The notes below the pieces were generated by a model that worked only from the letters and a program-made list of their open reading frames with translations, ran no database searches and had not been told where the DNA came from. Positions 17,950 through 26,429 of a stretch of 64,000 nt of DNA are shown piece after piece. Position numbers and translations under genes: made by a program. Position 1 is the stretch's first letter, and each line of letters opens with the position of its first letter. Source of the stretch: Blastocatellia bacterium (lineage in GTDB: Bacteria > Acidobacteriota > Blastocatellia > HR10). The stretch spans positions 1 through 64,000 of the forward strand of contig JANWYV010000034.1 in the NCBI GenBank assembly GCA_025055075.1, given 5' to 3'.

Positions 17950-18638
17950 GACAGTCCTCCTTCGAAAAGAATTGGGCCGTCCGCGTCCTCTCCGCGATTC
18001 GAGGATTCATGGACACCAACGGCTCTCGCCGCGGCGATGAACGCGCGCACCTTCTCCGGATCTTTCTTCCCGGGATGCGCCTCTACACCTGTGCACACGT
18101 CTACGGCATAGGGACGGGCACATCGAATCGCCTCGGCGACATTCTCCGGCGAGAGACCGCCGGCCAAGATCACTCGCGAGACGAACGACCTCGCGCGCCG
18201 CGCCAGCGTCCATTCGAAGCGTTGGCCCGTCCCCCCATATTCGCCGGCGCAGGCGGCATCGAGCAAGATGGCTTGAGCGGGATACGCGGCGACTTCGTGC
18301 GGGTGAAAATCGGGGCCGACGCGCACGGCCTTGATGACGCGCCAACGTTGGGCGACTTGCTGACAAAAGGCGGGCGGCTCATCTCCGTGCAGTTGCACGA
18401 CGGCCAGGCGCACTTCCGAGACAACGTGCGCCATCTTCTCGAGGTCATATTCGTTCACGAAAACGCCGACCGGCGTGACGAATGGCGGCAACCACTCGAT
18501 GATCGCTTGCGCTCGATCGGGAGTGATGAAGCGCGGACTCTTCGGATAGAAGATGAACCCGAGGGCATCGGCGCCCGCTTCGACGGCGACCAGCGCATCG
18601 TCCACATTTGTGATGCCGCAGATCTTCACTCGCACCAT
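17946..18638 (-). CDS. trpF: Phosphoribosylanthranilate isomerase
   Basis: 230 residues, single-domain TIM barrel. The N-terminus [27 protein letters not shown] carries the catalytic Cys (C7). [10 protein letters not shown] is the phosphate-binding motif and [10 protein letters not shown] the C-terminal signature (usually VDVSSGVE). It lies three bases after trpC and overlaps trpB by four. Confidence 0.95.
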   Translation of the reverse strand: MVRVKICGITNVDDALVAVEAGADALGFIFYPKSPRFITPDRAQAIIEWLPPFVTPVGVFVNEYDLEKMAHVVSEVRLAVVQLHGDEPPAFCQQVAQRWRVIKAVRVGPDFHPHEVAAYPAQAILLDAACAGEYGGTGQRFEWTLARRARSFVSRVILAGGLSPENVAEAIRCARPYAVDVCTGVEAHPGKKDPEKVRAFIAAARAVGVHESSNRGEDADGPILFEGGLS

Positions 18639-18641
18639 GCC

Positions 18642-19466
18642 TTATCCTGCCGCTCGATCCGATCCTCCGAGCAAAGCGCGAAGAGCTTTGCCCGGATGCG
18701 CCGCACGCATCAGATGCTCGCCGATCAAAAAGGCGCGATACCCCACGCGGCGTAATGCCTCCAATTCCTGATGTGTGCTCAAGCCGCTCTCGCTGACCAG
18801 CACAACGTCCCGCGGGGCATGTTTGGCCAGCTCGAAAGAGACGGTGCAGTCCACGGCGAAGGTTCGCAGATTGCGATTATTCACGCCGATCAAGCGCGCG
18901 CCGGCCGCAAGCGCTTCCTCGAATTCGGCGAGATTGTGGACTTCGACGAGCGCATCCAGCCCCAGGTCCTCAGCGAGTTGGAGCAAATCCCGAAGCTGCG
19001 TCGCGTCAAGCAATGCCGCGATCAGGAGCACGGCGTCGGCGCCCGCCGCGGCCGCTTCGTAGACCTGGTAAGGATCGAAGAGGAAATCCTTGCGCAGAAG
19101 GGGCACGCTGACAGCGTGTCGGATCATGCGGAGATGTTCGAGCGCGCCCTGGAAGTGATCCTCCTCGGTCAGGACCGAGATCGCCGCTGCCCCGTTTCGC
19201 TCGTATTCGCGAGCGAGAGCGATCGGATCGAAGTCCTCTCGCAACACGCCGCGGGAGGGAGAGGCGCGCTTCACCTCCGCGATGATGTTGAGGCGATCTG
19301 GCCGAGCGCATGCTTGGAGGAGCGACGGTCGCGCGTTCGGGCACGCCGCCGCTTCCGCTTGCAGTTCGACGAGAGGCTTCTTTCGCTTCGCCGCCTTGAG
19401 GCGCTCGACCTTGCGAGCGACGATTTCCTCGAGAAGGTCGCGCATCGCCGTCTCTCGTTCTCTCAT
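18642..19466 (-). CDS. trpC: Indole-3-glycerol phosphate synthase
   Basis: 274 residues from the ATG at 19466, which forms an ATGA overlap with the trpD stop; the frame stays open further upstream only as an antisense-type shadow. It starts with DLLEEIVARKVERLKAAK and contains IIAEVKRASPSRG (catalytic Glu/Lys), RKDFLFDPYQVYEA, EVHNLAEFEEA and IGVNNRNLRTF, all TrpC signatures. It decarboxylates and cyclises CdRP to indole-3-glycerol phosphate. Confidence 0.96.
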   Translation of the reverse strand: MRERETAMRDLLEEIVARKVERLKAAKRKKPLVELQAEAAACPNARPSLLQACARPDRLNIIAEVKRASPSRGVLREDFDPIALAREYERNGAAAISVLTEEDHFQGALEHLRMIRHAVSVPLLRKDFLFDPYQVYEAAAAGADAVLLIAALLDATQLRDLLQLAEDLGLDALVEVHNLAEFEEALAAGARLIGVNNRNLRTFAVDCTVSFELAKHAPRDVVLVSESGLSTHQELEALRRVGYRAFLIGEHLMRAAHPGKALRALLGGSDRAAG

Positions 19467-20512
19467 GAACGCGCGTCCTCCCTCTCTTCGGCCGACGAGG
19501 GCTCGTTCGTCAGAGCGATCAAAGCACGCAGCTTCTCCCATGCGGCGCCTGTGGCGATGGCTTCCGCTGCCATCGCCATCCCCTCGCGCAACGTGCGCGC
19601 ATGGCCGCTCACGTGAAGACCGGCGGCGGCATTCAGGAGCACGAGATCGCGCGCCGTATCGCGTCGGTCTCCGGTGAGGACATCGCGGATCGTGGCCGCG
19701 CTCTCTTCCGGCGACAGCGCGCTCAGGTCGTTGAGATCGCGCAGCGCGAGCCCCACCTCGTGCGGATCGAGGAGGAAGCGTCGGATCTGCCCATCGCGCA
19801 CTTCCACGACATGCGTCGGTCCAGAGAGAGTGATTTCGTCCATTCCGTCGCTCCCATGAACAATCCACACGTGTTCGGCTCCGAGCTGTTGCGCGGCGCG
19901 CGCGAGTTTCTCCATGCCCTGCGGATCGGATACGCCGATGAGCTGACGGCGCACCCCGGCGGGATTGGTGAGCGGTCCGAGCAGGTTGAAGATCGTTCGG
20001 ATTCCGAGCTGACGTCGCACCTGCGCCACGCGCGCGGTGGCCCGATGGAATCGCGGTGCCAACATGAAACAGAGGCTGATCTCATCTAAGCACCGTTGGA
20101 CGATCGCCAGTGGCGGATCAATGCGCACGCCGAGGGCCGCGAGAACGTCCGCGCTTCCCGTTCGACTGCTAGCGGCCCGATTCCCATGTTTGGCGACGGG
20201 TGCACCCGCAGCGGCGATCACAATGGCTGCCGCCGTCGAGACATTGAAGAGCTTACGACGACTTCCCCCTGTGCCCGCCGTGTCCACGAGATCCGGACGT
20301 TCGGATCGAAGGCGCAATGCGTGCGCGCGCATGGTTTCGGCGAATCCGACCAACTCTTCCACCGCCTCGCCTTTCATCGCGAGCGCGGTGAGCACAGCGG
20401 CGATAAAAGCCTCGCCGGTCGTCTCAGCGAGCAGTTCTTCGAGCAGCGCGGCCGCTTCCTCGCGTGTCAGATCCTCGCGCCGAAGGAGTTTCTCAAGCAG
20501 CGGATGTCCCAT
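19463..20512 (-). CDS. trpD: Anthranilate phosphoribosyltransferase
   Basis: 349 residues. The glycine-rich PRPP-binding motif reads DTAGTGGSRRKLFNVSTA, followed by AKHGNRAASSRTGSADVL. The family usually has GTGGD at the first motif, so the Asp is Ser here. The rest, including LGPLTNPAGVRRQLIGV, is canonical. It transfers phosphoribose to anthranilate. No trpE/trpG is linked. It follows the unknown gene by six bases and overlaps trpC. Confidence 0.94.
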   Translation of the reverse strand: MGHPLLEKLLRREDLTREEAAALLEELLAETTGEAFIAAVLTALAMKGEAVEELVGFAETMRAHALRLRSERPDLVDTAGTGGSRRKLFNVSTAAAIVIAAAGAPVAKHGNRAASSRTGSADVLAALGVRIDPPLAIVQRCLDEISLCFMLAPRFHRATARVAQVRRQLGIRTIFNLLGPLTNPAGVRRQLIGVSDPQGMEKLARAAQQLGAEHVWIVHGSDGMDEITLSGPTHVVEVRDGQIRRFLLDPHEVGLALRDLNDLSALSPEESAATIRDVLTGDRRDTARDLVLLNAAAGLHVSGHARTLREGMAMAAEAIATGAAWEKLRALIALTNEPSSAEEREDARS

Positions 20513-20518
20513 AGTCGT

Positions 20519-21337
20519 TCAAAGATAGAAGAGGCTGAGGCGCGGCAAGCCGTACTGCTCGCGCAGGCGCTTGGCGACGTAGTTGCGAAGCGTTTGCTCA
20601 TACAGGTCCGGTGGCATGCGCTTCTTGTATTCCCGGAGTTGGCGTTCGCCCTCGGTCTGGACCTCCGACACGCGCTCTTCCGACAAGCTCGACAAGAGCG
20701 CTTCATAGAGGATCTGCTCCAGCCGCACCAACTCTCGCTCCAAAGCCTCGAAGTCCACCTCTTGTGCCGCACGCACGTCGTCGAGGAGGGCCTCAAGCCG
20801 CCCGATCACTCGCCCAATGGCCTCGCGCAAGGGCGCCATTTCGGGGTCGCAATGCCCTTGAGCTAAGCGTTCGAGATCCGCTCGACCGCGCTCCAGATAG
20901 TCGAGGACCATCTCGCGGGAGAACGGCGGTGGCGACGCGGGGGTGCCATCGGATTCTTCGCGCGCGCCAATGCGCGAGTGCCGATACTCCTCAAAGCAGG
21001 CCATTACCTCTTGTTGGCAATAAAGGATCGAGTTGATGCGCCGAGCTCGAGGCCGCGCCTCATACGCGTCGAAAACGCGATCCACGGCGCGTAAGACCAC
21101 ATGCAGCGGGATCCCCATGTCCTTCCATGTCTCGATCATCGCCCAATCGAGGGTGGAGAGCAGGAGATGTTTCCCCCGCCGTCGCGCGAAGTGCTCTTCG
21201 ACCTCGGTGAAATAGTTGAAATAGTTCACGACGAAGTCATCAGCGGGGCGCGAGCGCTCCCCCTGCCCTGAAGATCGCTCGAGGAACGCTCGCTCTTCGC
21301 TCACTGCATCAGGCTTGAAGCTGTTGAACTCGCTCAT
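20519..21337 (-). CDS. Conserved-looking helical protein of unknown function in the coaX-trp operon
   Basis: 272 residues from the ATG at 21337, which overlaps the 3' end of coaX by 29 bases; a longer frame exists upstream but lies entirely inside coaX. No signal peptide or membrane segment. It is predicted to be mostly helical and highly charged, with a tryptophan-containing core (LLSTLDWAMIETWKDMGIPL), a possible coiled coil at about 175-225 and a C-terminal YGLPRLSLFYL. I do not recognise a family. Position between coaX and trpD in one operon suggests a cytoplasmic role but gives no function. Confidence 0.7.
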   Translation of the reverse strand: MSEFNSFKPDAVSEERAFLERSSGQGERSRPADDFVVNYFNYFTEVEEHFARRRGKHLLLSTLDWAMIETWKDMGIPLHVVLRAVDRVFDAYEARPRARRINSILYCQQEVMACFEEYRHSRIGAREESDGTPASPPPFSREMVLDYLERGRADLERLAQGHCDPEMAPLREAIGRVIGRLEALLDDVRAAQEVDFEALERELVRLEQILYEALLSSLSEERVSEVQTEGERQLREYKKRMPPDLYEQTLRNYVAKRLREQYGLPRLSLFYL

Positions 21338-22085
21338 AGATGATCCGCAAGCCATCGAGCGTGAGATTATCATCGAGCGTTTGGATGTAGGCCGACGCAC
21401 GCCCGATCAAGTGCGACAATCCGCCGGTCGCGACGACGCGCGTCTCCGGCCCCAGCTCTTCGAGCATGCGGGCGAGGATGCCATCTACAAGGCCAATGTA
21501 GCCGAAGTAGAGCCCCGATTGGATACTGGCGACTGTCGAACGACCGATGACCGCGCTCGGCCGTCGAATGTCCACGCGGGGCAATTTCGCCGTTCGCTCA
21601 AAGAGCGCTTCGGCCGAAATGGTGATGCCCGGTGCGATAGCGCCGCCCAGGTATTCGCCCCGTTGGGAGATGGCGTCGAAGGTCGTCGCCGTTCCGAAGT
21701 CCACGACGATGCACGGTCCGCCGTATTTGGCATACGCCGCCACAGCATCGGCGATGCGATCCGCCCCCACCTCGTGCGGGTTCTCATAGAGAATGGGCAT
21801 GCCCGTCGGCGTGCGCCAGTCCACGAAGAGGGGATCCAGATGAAAGTACGTTTGCGCCATCTTCCGCAGCGCGAAATCGAGCGGAGGGACGACCGACGCG
21901 ATCACAATGGCGTGCACAGCGGAGAATTCCAGTTTCTCCAGCGTGAAGAGCGTGCGGCAGAGGATCCCCAGCTCGTCCACCGTCCGCTCGCGCTGCGTCG
22001 TCAGGCGCCAGACGACGACGAGCCGTTCGCCCTCGTACACGCCGAGGGCCATGTTCGTATTGCCCACGTCTATGACCAGCAGCAT
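21309..22085 (-). CDS. coaX: Type III pantothenate kinase
   Basis: 258 residues, ASKHA fold. The N-terminus LLVIDVGNTNMALGVYEG is the nucleotide-binding DxGNT motif; GADRIADAVAAYAKYG and VVDFGTATTFD are CoaX signatures, then GGAIAPGITISAEALFERTAKLP. It phosphorylates pantothenate in CoA synthesis and is not inhibited by CoA, as known for the family. GAGGA precedes ATG. It heads the operon running into trpDCFBA-aroQ. Confidence 0.96.
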   Translation of the reverse strand: MLLVIDVGNTNMALGVYEGERLVVVWRLTTQRERTVDELGILCRTLFTLEKLEFSAVHAIVIASVVPPLDFALRKMAQTYFHLDPLFVDWRTPTGMPILYENPHEVGADRIADAVAAYAKYGGPCIVVDFGTATTFDAISQRGEYLGGAIAPGITISAEALFERTAKLPRVDIRRPSAVIGRSTVASIQSGLYFGYIGLVDGILARMLEELGPETRVVATGGLSHLIGRASAYIQTLDDNLTLDGLRIIYERVQQLQA

Positions 22086-22123
22086 ATGTCCTCGCGCGCC
22101 TCCCCGTGAGGATCAAGCTACAC

Positions 22124-22153
22124 AATTAAGCCATTCGCGTGGCGAGAAGTCAA
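22124..22153 (-). promoter_or_regulatory. Promoter of the coaX-trp operon
   Basis: Read on minus: TTGACT (22153-22148), 18-base spacer, TTAATT (22129-22124), about 38 bases before coaX. Divergent from the cysS promoter. Confidence 0.5.
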
Positions 22154-22186
22154 TCGTCGCCGGGCGCCTCTTCGCCTATCGCCGCG

Positions 22187-22216
22187 TTGACAGTGTAGGG
22201 GAAGCAGGGGTATTTT
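22187..22216 (+). promoter_or_regulatory. Promoter of cysS
   Basis: TTGACA (22187-22192), 18-base spacer, TATTTT (22211-22216), 25 bases before ATG. Confidence 0.6.
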
Positions 22217-22241
22217 TCTGATTTCGGAGCGCGCGCTCGAG

Positions 22242-23660
22242 ATGCTGCGCTTGCGGAACACGCTGTCAGGAGAGTTGGAGGTCTTCACCCCCCTCGATGG
22301 GGAGACGGCCCGCATGTATAGCTGTGGCCTCACGGTCTACGACTACGGCCACATCGGAAATTTTCGGACCTTCGTCTCGGTGGACATCCTGCGGCGCTAC
22401 TTGAAGTACAAGGGGTATCGCGTCCTCCACGTCATGAACTTCACCGACGTGGATGACAAAACCATTCGGCGCGCACAAGCAGAGGGGGTGAGTTTGCGCG
22501 AGCTGACCGATCGCTACATCGCCGCCTTCCTCGACGATATGCGGACGCTCAATCTGGAGACGCCCGAAGTCATGCCTCGCGCGACCGAGCACATTCCGGA
22601 GATGGTGGCCCTGGTGAAGCGCCTGCAAGAGCGAGGGTATACGTACCGAAGCGATGGTTCGATCTATTTTCGGATCGCGGCGTTCCCGGAATACGGGAAG
22701 CTTGCCAAGATTCGACCCGATCAAGTCAAGCCCGGCGCGCGCGTGGATGTGGACGAATACGAGAAAGCCGATGTGCGCGATTTCGTGTTGTGGAAAGCGC
22801 CGAAGGAGCCGGACGAACCGCGATGGGAGACGGAATTAGGCCCGGGCCGACCCGGCTGGCATCTGGAGTGCTCGGCCATGTCCATGAAGTATTTGGGCGA
22901 GACCTTCGACATCCACTGCGGGGGCGTGGACCTCATCTTCCCGCATCATGAGAACGAGATCGCGCAGAGCGAGGCGGCGACGGGGAAGCCCTTCGTCCGA
23001 TATTGGGTGCATACGGAGTTCCTCTTGGTCGAGGGAGAGAAGATGGCGAAGTCGCGGGGGAACTTCTACACCTTGCGCGATCTGCTGGCGCGCGGCTTCG
23101 ATCCGATGGCCATTCGTTACGCGCTGCTGTCGGTCCCCTATCGCACGCCGCTCAATTTCACCTTCGAGGGGGTGCGAGCTGCTGAAGCGACGCTGGCGAA
23201 TCTGCGCGATTTCCTCTGGCGCGTGCGCGAAGCGCGCTGCGAGCCGGGATCGAATCCCACGATGGCTGACGCTCTGCGACGCGCGGCCCACGAGTTCGAG
23301 GCGGCGATGGACCAGGATCTGAACACGGCGCAAGCGCTCGGTGCGCTCCATACGCTCGTCGGCGAGGTGACCCTCGCGTTGGCCCAAGGGATTCTCCGCG
23401 AGGACGATCGGCAGCAACTTCTCGAGTGGATACGCCGCGTGGATCAAGTCCTCGGCGTTCTCGGCGAGATCGAACCCGAGCCGCTTGATCCCGAGCTGCG
23501 CGCGCTCATCGAGGAACGAGCGCGCGCCCGCGAGCGCCGCGATTACGCCCGCGCCGACGAGATTCGGCGGATCCTCTACGAGCGGGGCATCATCCTGGAG
23601 GACACGCGCTCGGGCACGCTCTGGCGGCGCCGACGCGATCTGCCGAAGGACTCTTCGTGA
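22242..23660 (+). CDS. cysS: Cysteinyl-tRNA synthetase
   Basis: 472 residues, class I synthetase. HIGH motif as YDYGHIGNFRTF, zinc ligands in CGLTVY, GWHLECSAMS and HCGG.DLIFPHHENE elements, and the KMSKS motif as KMAKSRGNFYTL. The C-terminal helical anticodon region ends RRRRDLPKDSS. It charges tRNA-Cys. The stop overlaps a possible GTG start of the downstream glycosyltransferase. Confidence 0.96.
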   Translation: MLRLRNTLSGELEVFTPLDGETARMYSCGLTVYDYGHIGNFRTFVSVDILRRYLKYKGYRVLHVMNFTDVDDKTIRRAQAEGVSLRELTDRYIAAFLDDMRTLNLETPEVMPRATEHIPEMVALVKRLQERGYTYRSDGSIYFRIAAFPEYGKLAKIRPDQVKPGARVDVDEYEKADVRDFVLWKAPKEPDEPRWETELGPGRPGWHLECSAMSMKYLGETFDIHCGGVDLIFPHHENEIAQSEAATGKPFVRYWVHTEFLLVEGEKMAKSRGNFYTLRDLLARGFDPMAIRYALLSVPYRTPLNFTFEGVRAAEATLANLRDFLWRVREARCEPGSNPTMADALRRAAHEFEAAMDQDLNTAQALGALHTLVGEVTLALAQGILREDDRQQLLEWIRRVDQVLGVLGEIEPEPLDPELRALIEERARARERRDYARADEIRRILYERGIILEDTRSGTLWRRRRDLPKDSS

Positions 23661-23671
23661 GGAGCGAGAAG

Positions 23672-24718
23672 ATGACGCCCGTCCGTCGCGAATATCCTTC
23701 GGCCACGCGAGAGCCTCTGACGCCCACCTACTCCATCGTCATCCCGCTCTACAACGAAGCGGAGAACGTCGAGCCACTTCATCGAGAGTTGCGGCCAGTG
23801 CTGGAGCAGCTCGGCGAACCGTACGAGGTGATCTTCGTGGACGATGGGAGCCGTGATGAGACGTACGCCGTCCTCTTGGCGCTCTATCACGAAGATCCGA
23901 ACGTGCACCTCCTGCGCCTGAGTCGAAACTTCGGGCAGACGGCGGCTTTGGCGGCCGGCTTCGATTTCGCTCGCGGGGAGATCATCATCGCGATGGATGG
24001 TGATCTGCACCATGATCCGCAGGACATCCCGCGACTCCTGGAGAAGCTGCGGGAGGGATACGATATTGTGAGCGGATGGCGGAAGGATCGCCCCGAGGAT
24101 TTCCTCACGCGGCGTCTTCCCTCGCGCGTCGCTAATTGGATCATGGCGCGCCTTTCGGGCGTGCCCCTTCGAGATTTCGGCTCGACGTTCAAGGCGTATC
24201 GGCGAGAGGTCATCAAGAACATTCGCCTCTACGGCGAACTCCATCGCTTCATCCCCGCACTGGCGAGTCTCGTGGGCGCGCGGATCACGGAGATCCCCGT
24301 GCGCGCTCGTCCCCGCTATCGCGGCCAGTCCAAATATGGCCTCTCGCGGACGATCCGCGTGCTGTTGGATTTCATCACGATCAAATTCCTGCTCAGCTAC
24401 ATGACGCGTCCGCTGCACTTTTTCGGACCGGTGGGGCTTCTCGCGCTGACGAGCGGCGTGCTCATCGGGAGCTACCTGACGTTGAAGAAGCTCCTCTACG
24501 GCATCAGCCTCTTACAACAACATGGTCCGCTGCTCCTGCTCACGCTGCTGCTCGTCATCACGGGCGTGCAATTGATCTCGATCGGGTTGATCGGCGAGAT
24601 CATCATGCGCACGTATTATGAATCGCAACGGAAGCCGATCTACACGATCCGCGAGATTCGCTCTCGGCGAACGACGGAGGCGCGTGCTTCAGCTTCCCAG
24701 GGAGACGAGTGCCGTTGA
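23672..24718 (+). CDS. Membrane-bound glycosyltransferase family 2 (DPM1/ArnC-like)
   Basis: 348 residues from ATG 23672 (GAGGAG seven bases upstream); a GTG at 23657 overlapping the cysS stop is an alternative. GT-A domain: YSIVIPLYNEAENVEPL, IFVDDGSRDET, MDGDLHHDPQDIP (DxD), GWRKDRPEDFLTR. Two C-terminal transmembrane helices follow (about 245-320). Enzymes of this layout transfer a sugar from a nucleotide donor to undecaprenyl phosphate. The substrate is unknown. Confidence 0.85.
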   Translation: MTPVRREYPSATREPLTPTYSIVIPLYNEAENVEPLHRELRPVLEQLGEPYEVIFVDDGSRDETYAVLLALYHEDPNVHLLRLSRNFGQTAALAAGFDFARGEIIIAMDGDLHHDPQDIPRLLEKLREGYDIVSGWRKDRPEDFLTRRLPSRVANWIMARLSGVPLRDFGSTFKAYRREVIKNIRLYGELHRFIPALASLVGARITEIPVRARPRYRGQSKYGLSRTIRVLLDFITIKFLLSYMTRPLHFFGPVGLLALTSGVLIGSYLTLKKLLYGISLLQQHGPLLLLTLLLVITGVQLISIGLIGEIIMRTYYESQRKPIYTIREIRSRRTTEARASASQGDECR

Positions 24719-24758
24719 TCTTCACCAGCATTCCATCGTCCGAGGGCGACAGAAGCCG

Positions 24759-25331
24759 TCACTCCCACAACGCAAGCAGTTGGGTGAGGATGCGTTCCGT
24801 CATCCCCCAAATCGGGCCGTGAGGCGATGGATATGCCGGCCAGGTGCGCCATTTTCCTTCGACGAACTTCTCCACGCGCGCGGAACGTCCCTGGTGTTTG
24901 AGCACGCGGAGCGAGATCCAAAATGCGCGCTCGACTTCTGGGCCGATCGTCACCTTCACATCCGGTCGCACAAGGATCACAAGCGGCGTCACGCGAATGG
25001 GGGGCAGTTGAGGGTTGCTCGGTGAGAGGGGCGTCAACTGGCCCAAGAGTTCACCCTCCCGCTCCAGATCAATGCCGACCTCCTCATGCGTCTCGCGTAC
25101 GGCCGTTTCCCAGAGCGTGCGATCTTCGGGATCGCGGCGGCCTCCTGGCAGCGCGATGTGTCCGGACCATGGATCGCGTGCATCCTCAACGCGCTTGATG
25201 AGCAACACTTCCCAATCCTCGCCGGTCTCTCGCAGAAGGAGGGCGACAGCTGCCTGAAGGGGCCAGTCTTCGGCCTCTTCACCAGAAGAGGCCAAAGCCG
25301 CGAGCTTCTCGCGAAGCTTCTCGATCCGCAT
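24759..25331 (-). CDS. Nudix hydrolase, CoA pyrophosphatase-like
   Basis: 190 residues. The Nudix box GGRRDPEDRTLWETAVRETH-EEVGI (GX5EX7REUXEEXGU) is complete and is preceded by SGHIALPGG, the extension characteristic of NudL-type CoA diphosphatases (LLTKRSxxLxxHxGqIaFPGG-like UPF0035). The predicted reaction is CoA to 4'-phosphopantetheine plus 3',5'-ADP; other nucleotide diphosphates are possible. It is downstream of asd, separated by a hairpin, with its own TATAAT six bases before ATG. Confidence 0.82.
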   Translation of the reverse strand: MRIEKLREKLAALASSGEEAEDWPLQAAVALLLRETGEDWEVLLIKRVEDARDPWSGHIALPGGRRDPEDRTLWETAVRETHEEVGIDLEREGELLGQLTPLSPSNPQLPPIRVTPLVILVRPDVKVTIGPEVERAFWISLRVLKHQGRSARVEKFVEGKWRTWPAYPSPHGPIWGMTERILTQLLALWE

Positions 25332-25347
25332 GACTCCATTATACCGT

Positions 25348-25367
25348 AGGTGGGCCCATGCCCACCT
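25348..25367 (-). terminator. Perfect GC-rich hairpin between asd and the Nudix gene
   Basis: AGGTGGGC (25348-25355) and GCCCACCT (25360-25367) form an 8-bp perfect stem with a four-base loop, just after the asd stop on minus. It lacks a T-run and is followed by ACGGTATAAT, so it may terminate or attenuate asd transcription before a new start. Confidence 0.45.
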
Positions 25368-25370
25368 CGG

Positions 25371-26429
25371 TCATGAGAGCCATCCCTGAGCGACGAGCAA
25401 TTCCGCGTTGAGCACAGCAGCTCCAGCAGCTCCACGGATCGTGTTGTGTCCGAGGATGACCATCTTGTATTCGAGGATCGGGCAGGGACGAATGCGCCCG
25501 ACGACCGAGGCCATACCGCGTTCGACGTCGCGATCGAGACGTGGCTGCGGCCGATCCACTTCTTCGCGCACGACGATCGGACGGGCCGGAGCCGTCGGGA
25601 GGTTGAGGTGTTGTGGGACGGATGTGAAGGAAGCGAGGGCTTCGATGATCTCCTCCCGCGTCGGCGTACGCTCGAAAGCGAGCGAGACGCATTCCAGATG
25701 CCCATCGAGCGTCGGCACGCGATTGCACTGCGCGCTGATGCGAAGGGGAGCGAACTCGAACGCCTCATCACCCCATCGGCCGAGCAGCTTTCGCGTCTCC
25801 GTCTCCAGCTTCTCCTCCTCGTCCTTGATGAACGGGATGACGTTGTCCACGATGTCGAGCGATGTGACGCCCGGATACCCAGCGCCCGAGAGCGCTTGCA
25901 ACGTCGTGACCATGACCTGCCGCAGGCCGAAGCGGTCCATGAGGGGTTTGAGGACGAGCGTCAGATGAGTCGTCGAACAATTGGGGTTGGTCACGATGAA
26001 ACCGCGCTCCCACCCGCGCCGTCGGCGCTGATAGACCAGCGCTTGCGTGTGTTCGGGATTGACTTCGGGGATGAGAAGCGGGACATCTGGTTCGAGCCGA
26101 TGAGCACTCGCATTGCTGCAAACGATGTATCCGGCTCGCGCGAATTCCGGCTCCACGCGCGCCGCGACATCGGCGGGCAACGCCGAGAAGACGAGCCGAC
26201 ACGCGAGCGGAGGCGTGCATTCCTTCACGACGAGCCGTCGCACCCGCTCGGGAATCGGCGACGGCAAGAGCCAGTGCACGACATCCTCATATCGCGCTCC
26301 GATCGAACGATCCGATGCCGCCACCTCCGTCACTTCAAACCAAGGGTGATGCTCCAGAAGCGCGATCAAGCGTTGTCCGACGACGCCGGTCGCCCCGAGG
26401 ATGCCGACGGGAATCTTTTCCGCGCTCAT
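25371..26429 (-). CDS. asd: Aspartate-semialdehyde dehydrogenase
   Basis: 352 residues. GILGATGVVGQRL is the NADP-binding loop, C151 in TNPNCSTTHL the catalytic thiol, and LQALSGAGYPGV plus RVPTLDGHLECV complete the active site. Sequence and length match the archaeal/fungal-type ASADH rather than the E. coli type. It reduces aspartyl phosphate to the semialdehyde for Lys/Thr/Met synthesis. ATG overlaps the lysC stop (ATGA), so the two consecutive pathway enzymes are coupled. Confidence 0.94.
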   Translation of the reverse strand: MSAEKIPVGILGATGVVGQRLIALLEHHPWFEVTEVAASDRSIGARYEDVVHWLLPSPIPERVRRLVVKECTPPLACRLVFSALPADVAARVEPEFARAGYIVCSNASAHRLEPDVPLLIPEVNPEHTQALVYQRRRRGWERGFIVTNPNCSTTHLTLVLKPLMDRFGLRQVMVTTLQALSGAGYPGVTSLDIVDNVIPFIKDEEEKLETETRKLLGRWGDEAFEFAPLRISAQCNRVPTLDGHLECVSLAFERTPTREEIIEALASFTSVPQHLNLPTAPARPIVVREEVDRPQPRLDRDVERGMASVVGRIRPCPILEYKMVILGHNTIRGAAGAAVLNAELLVAQGWLS

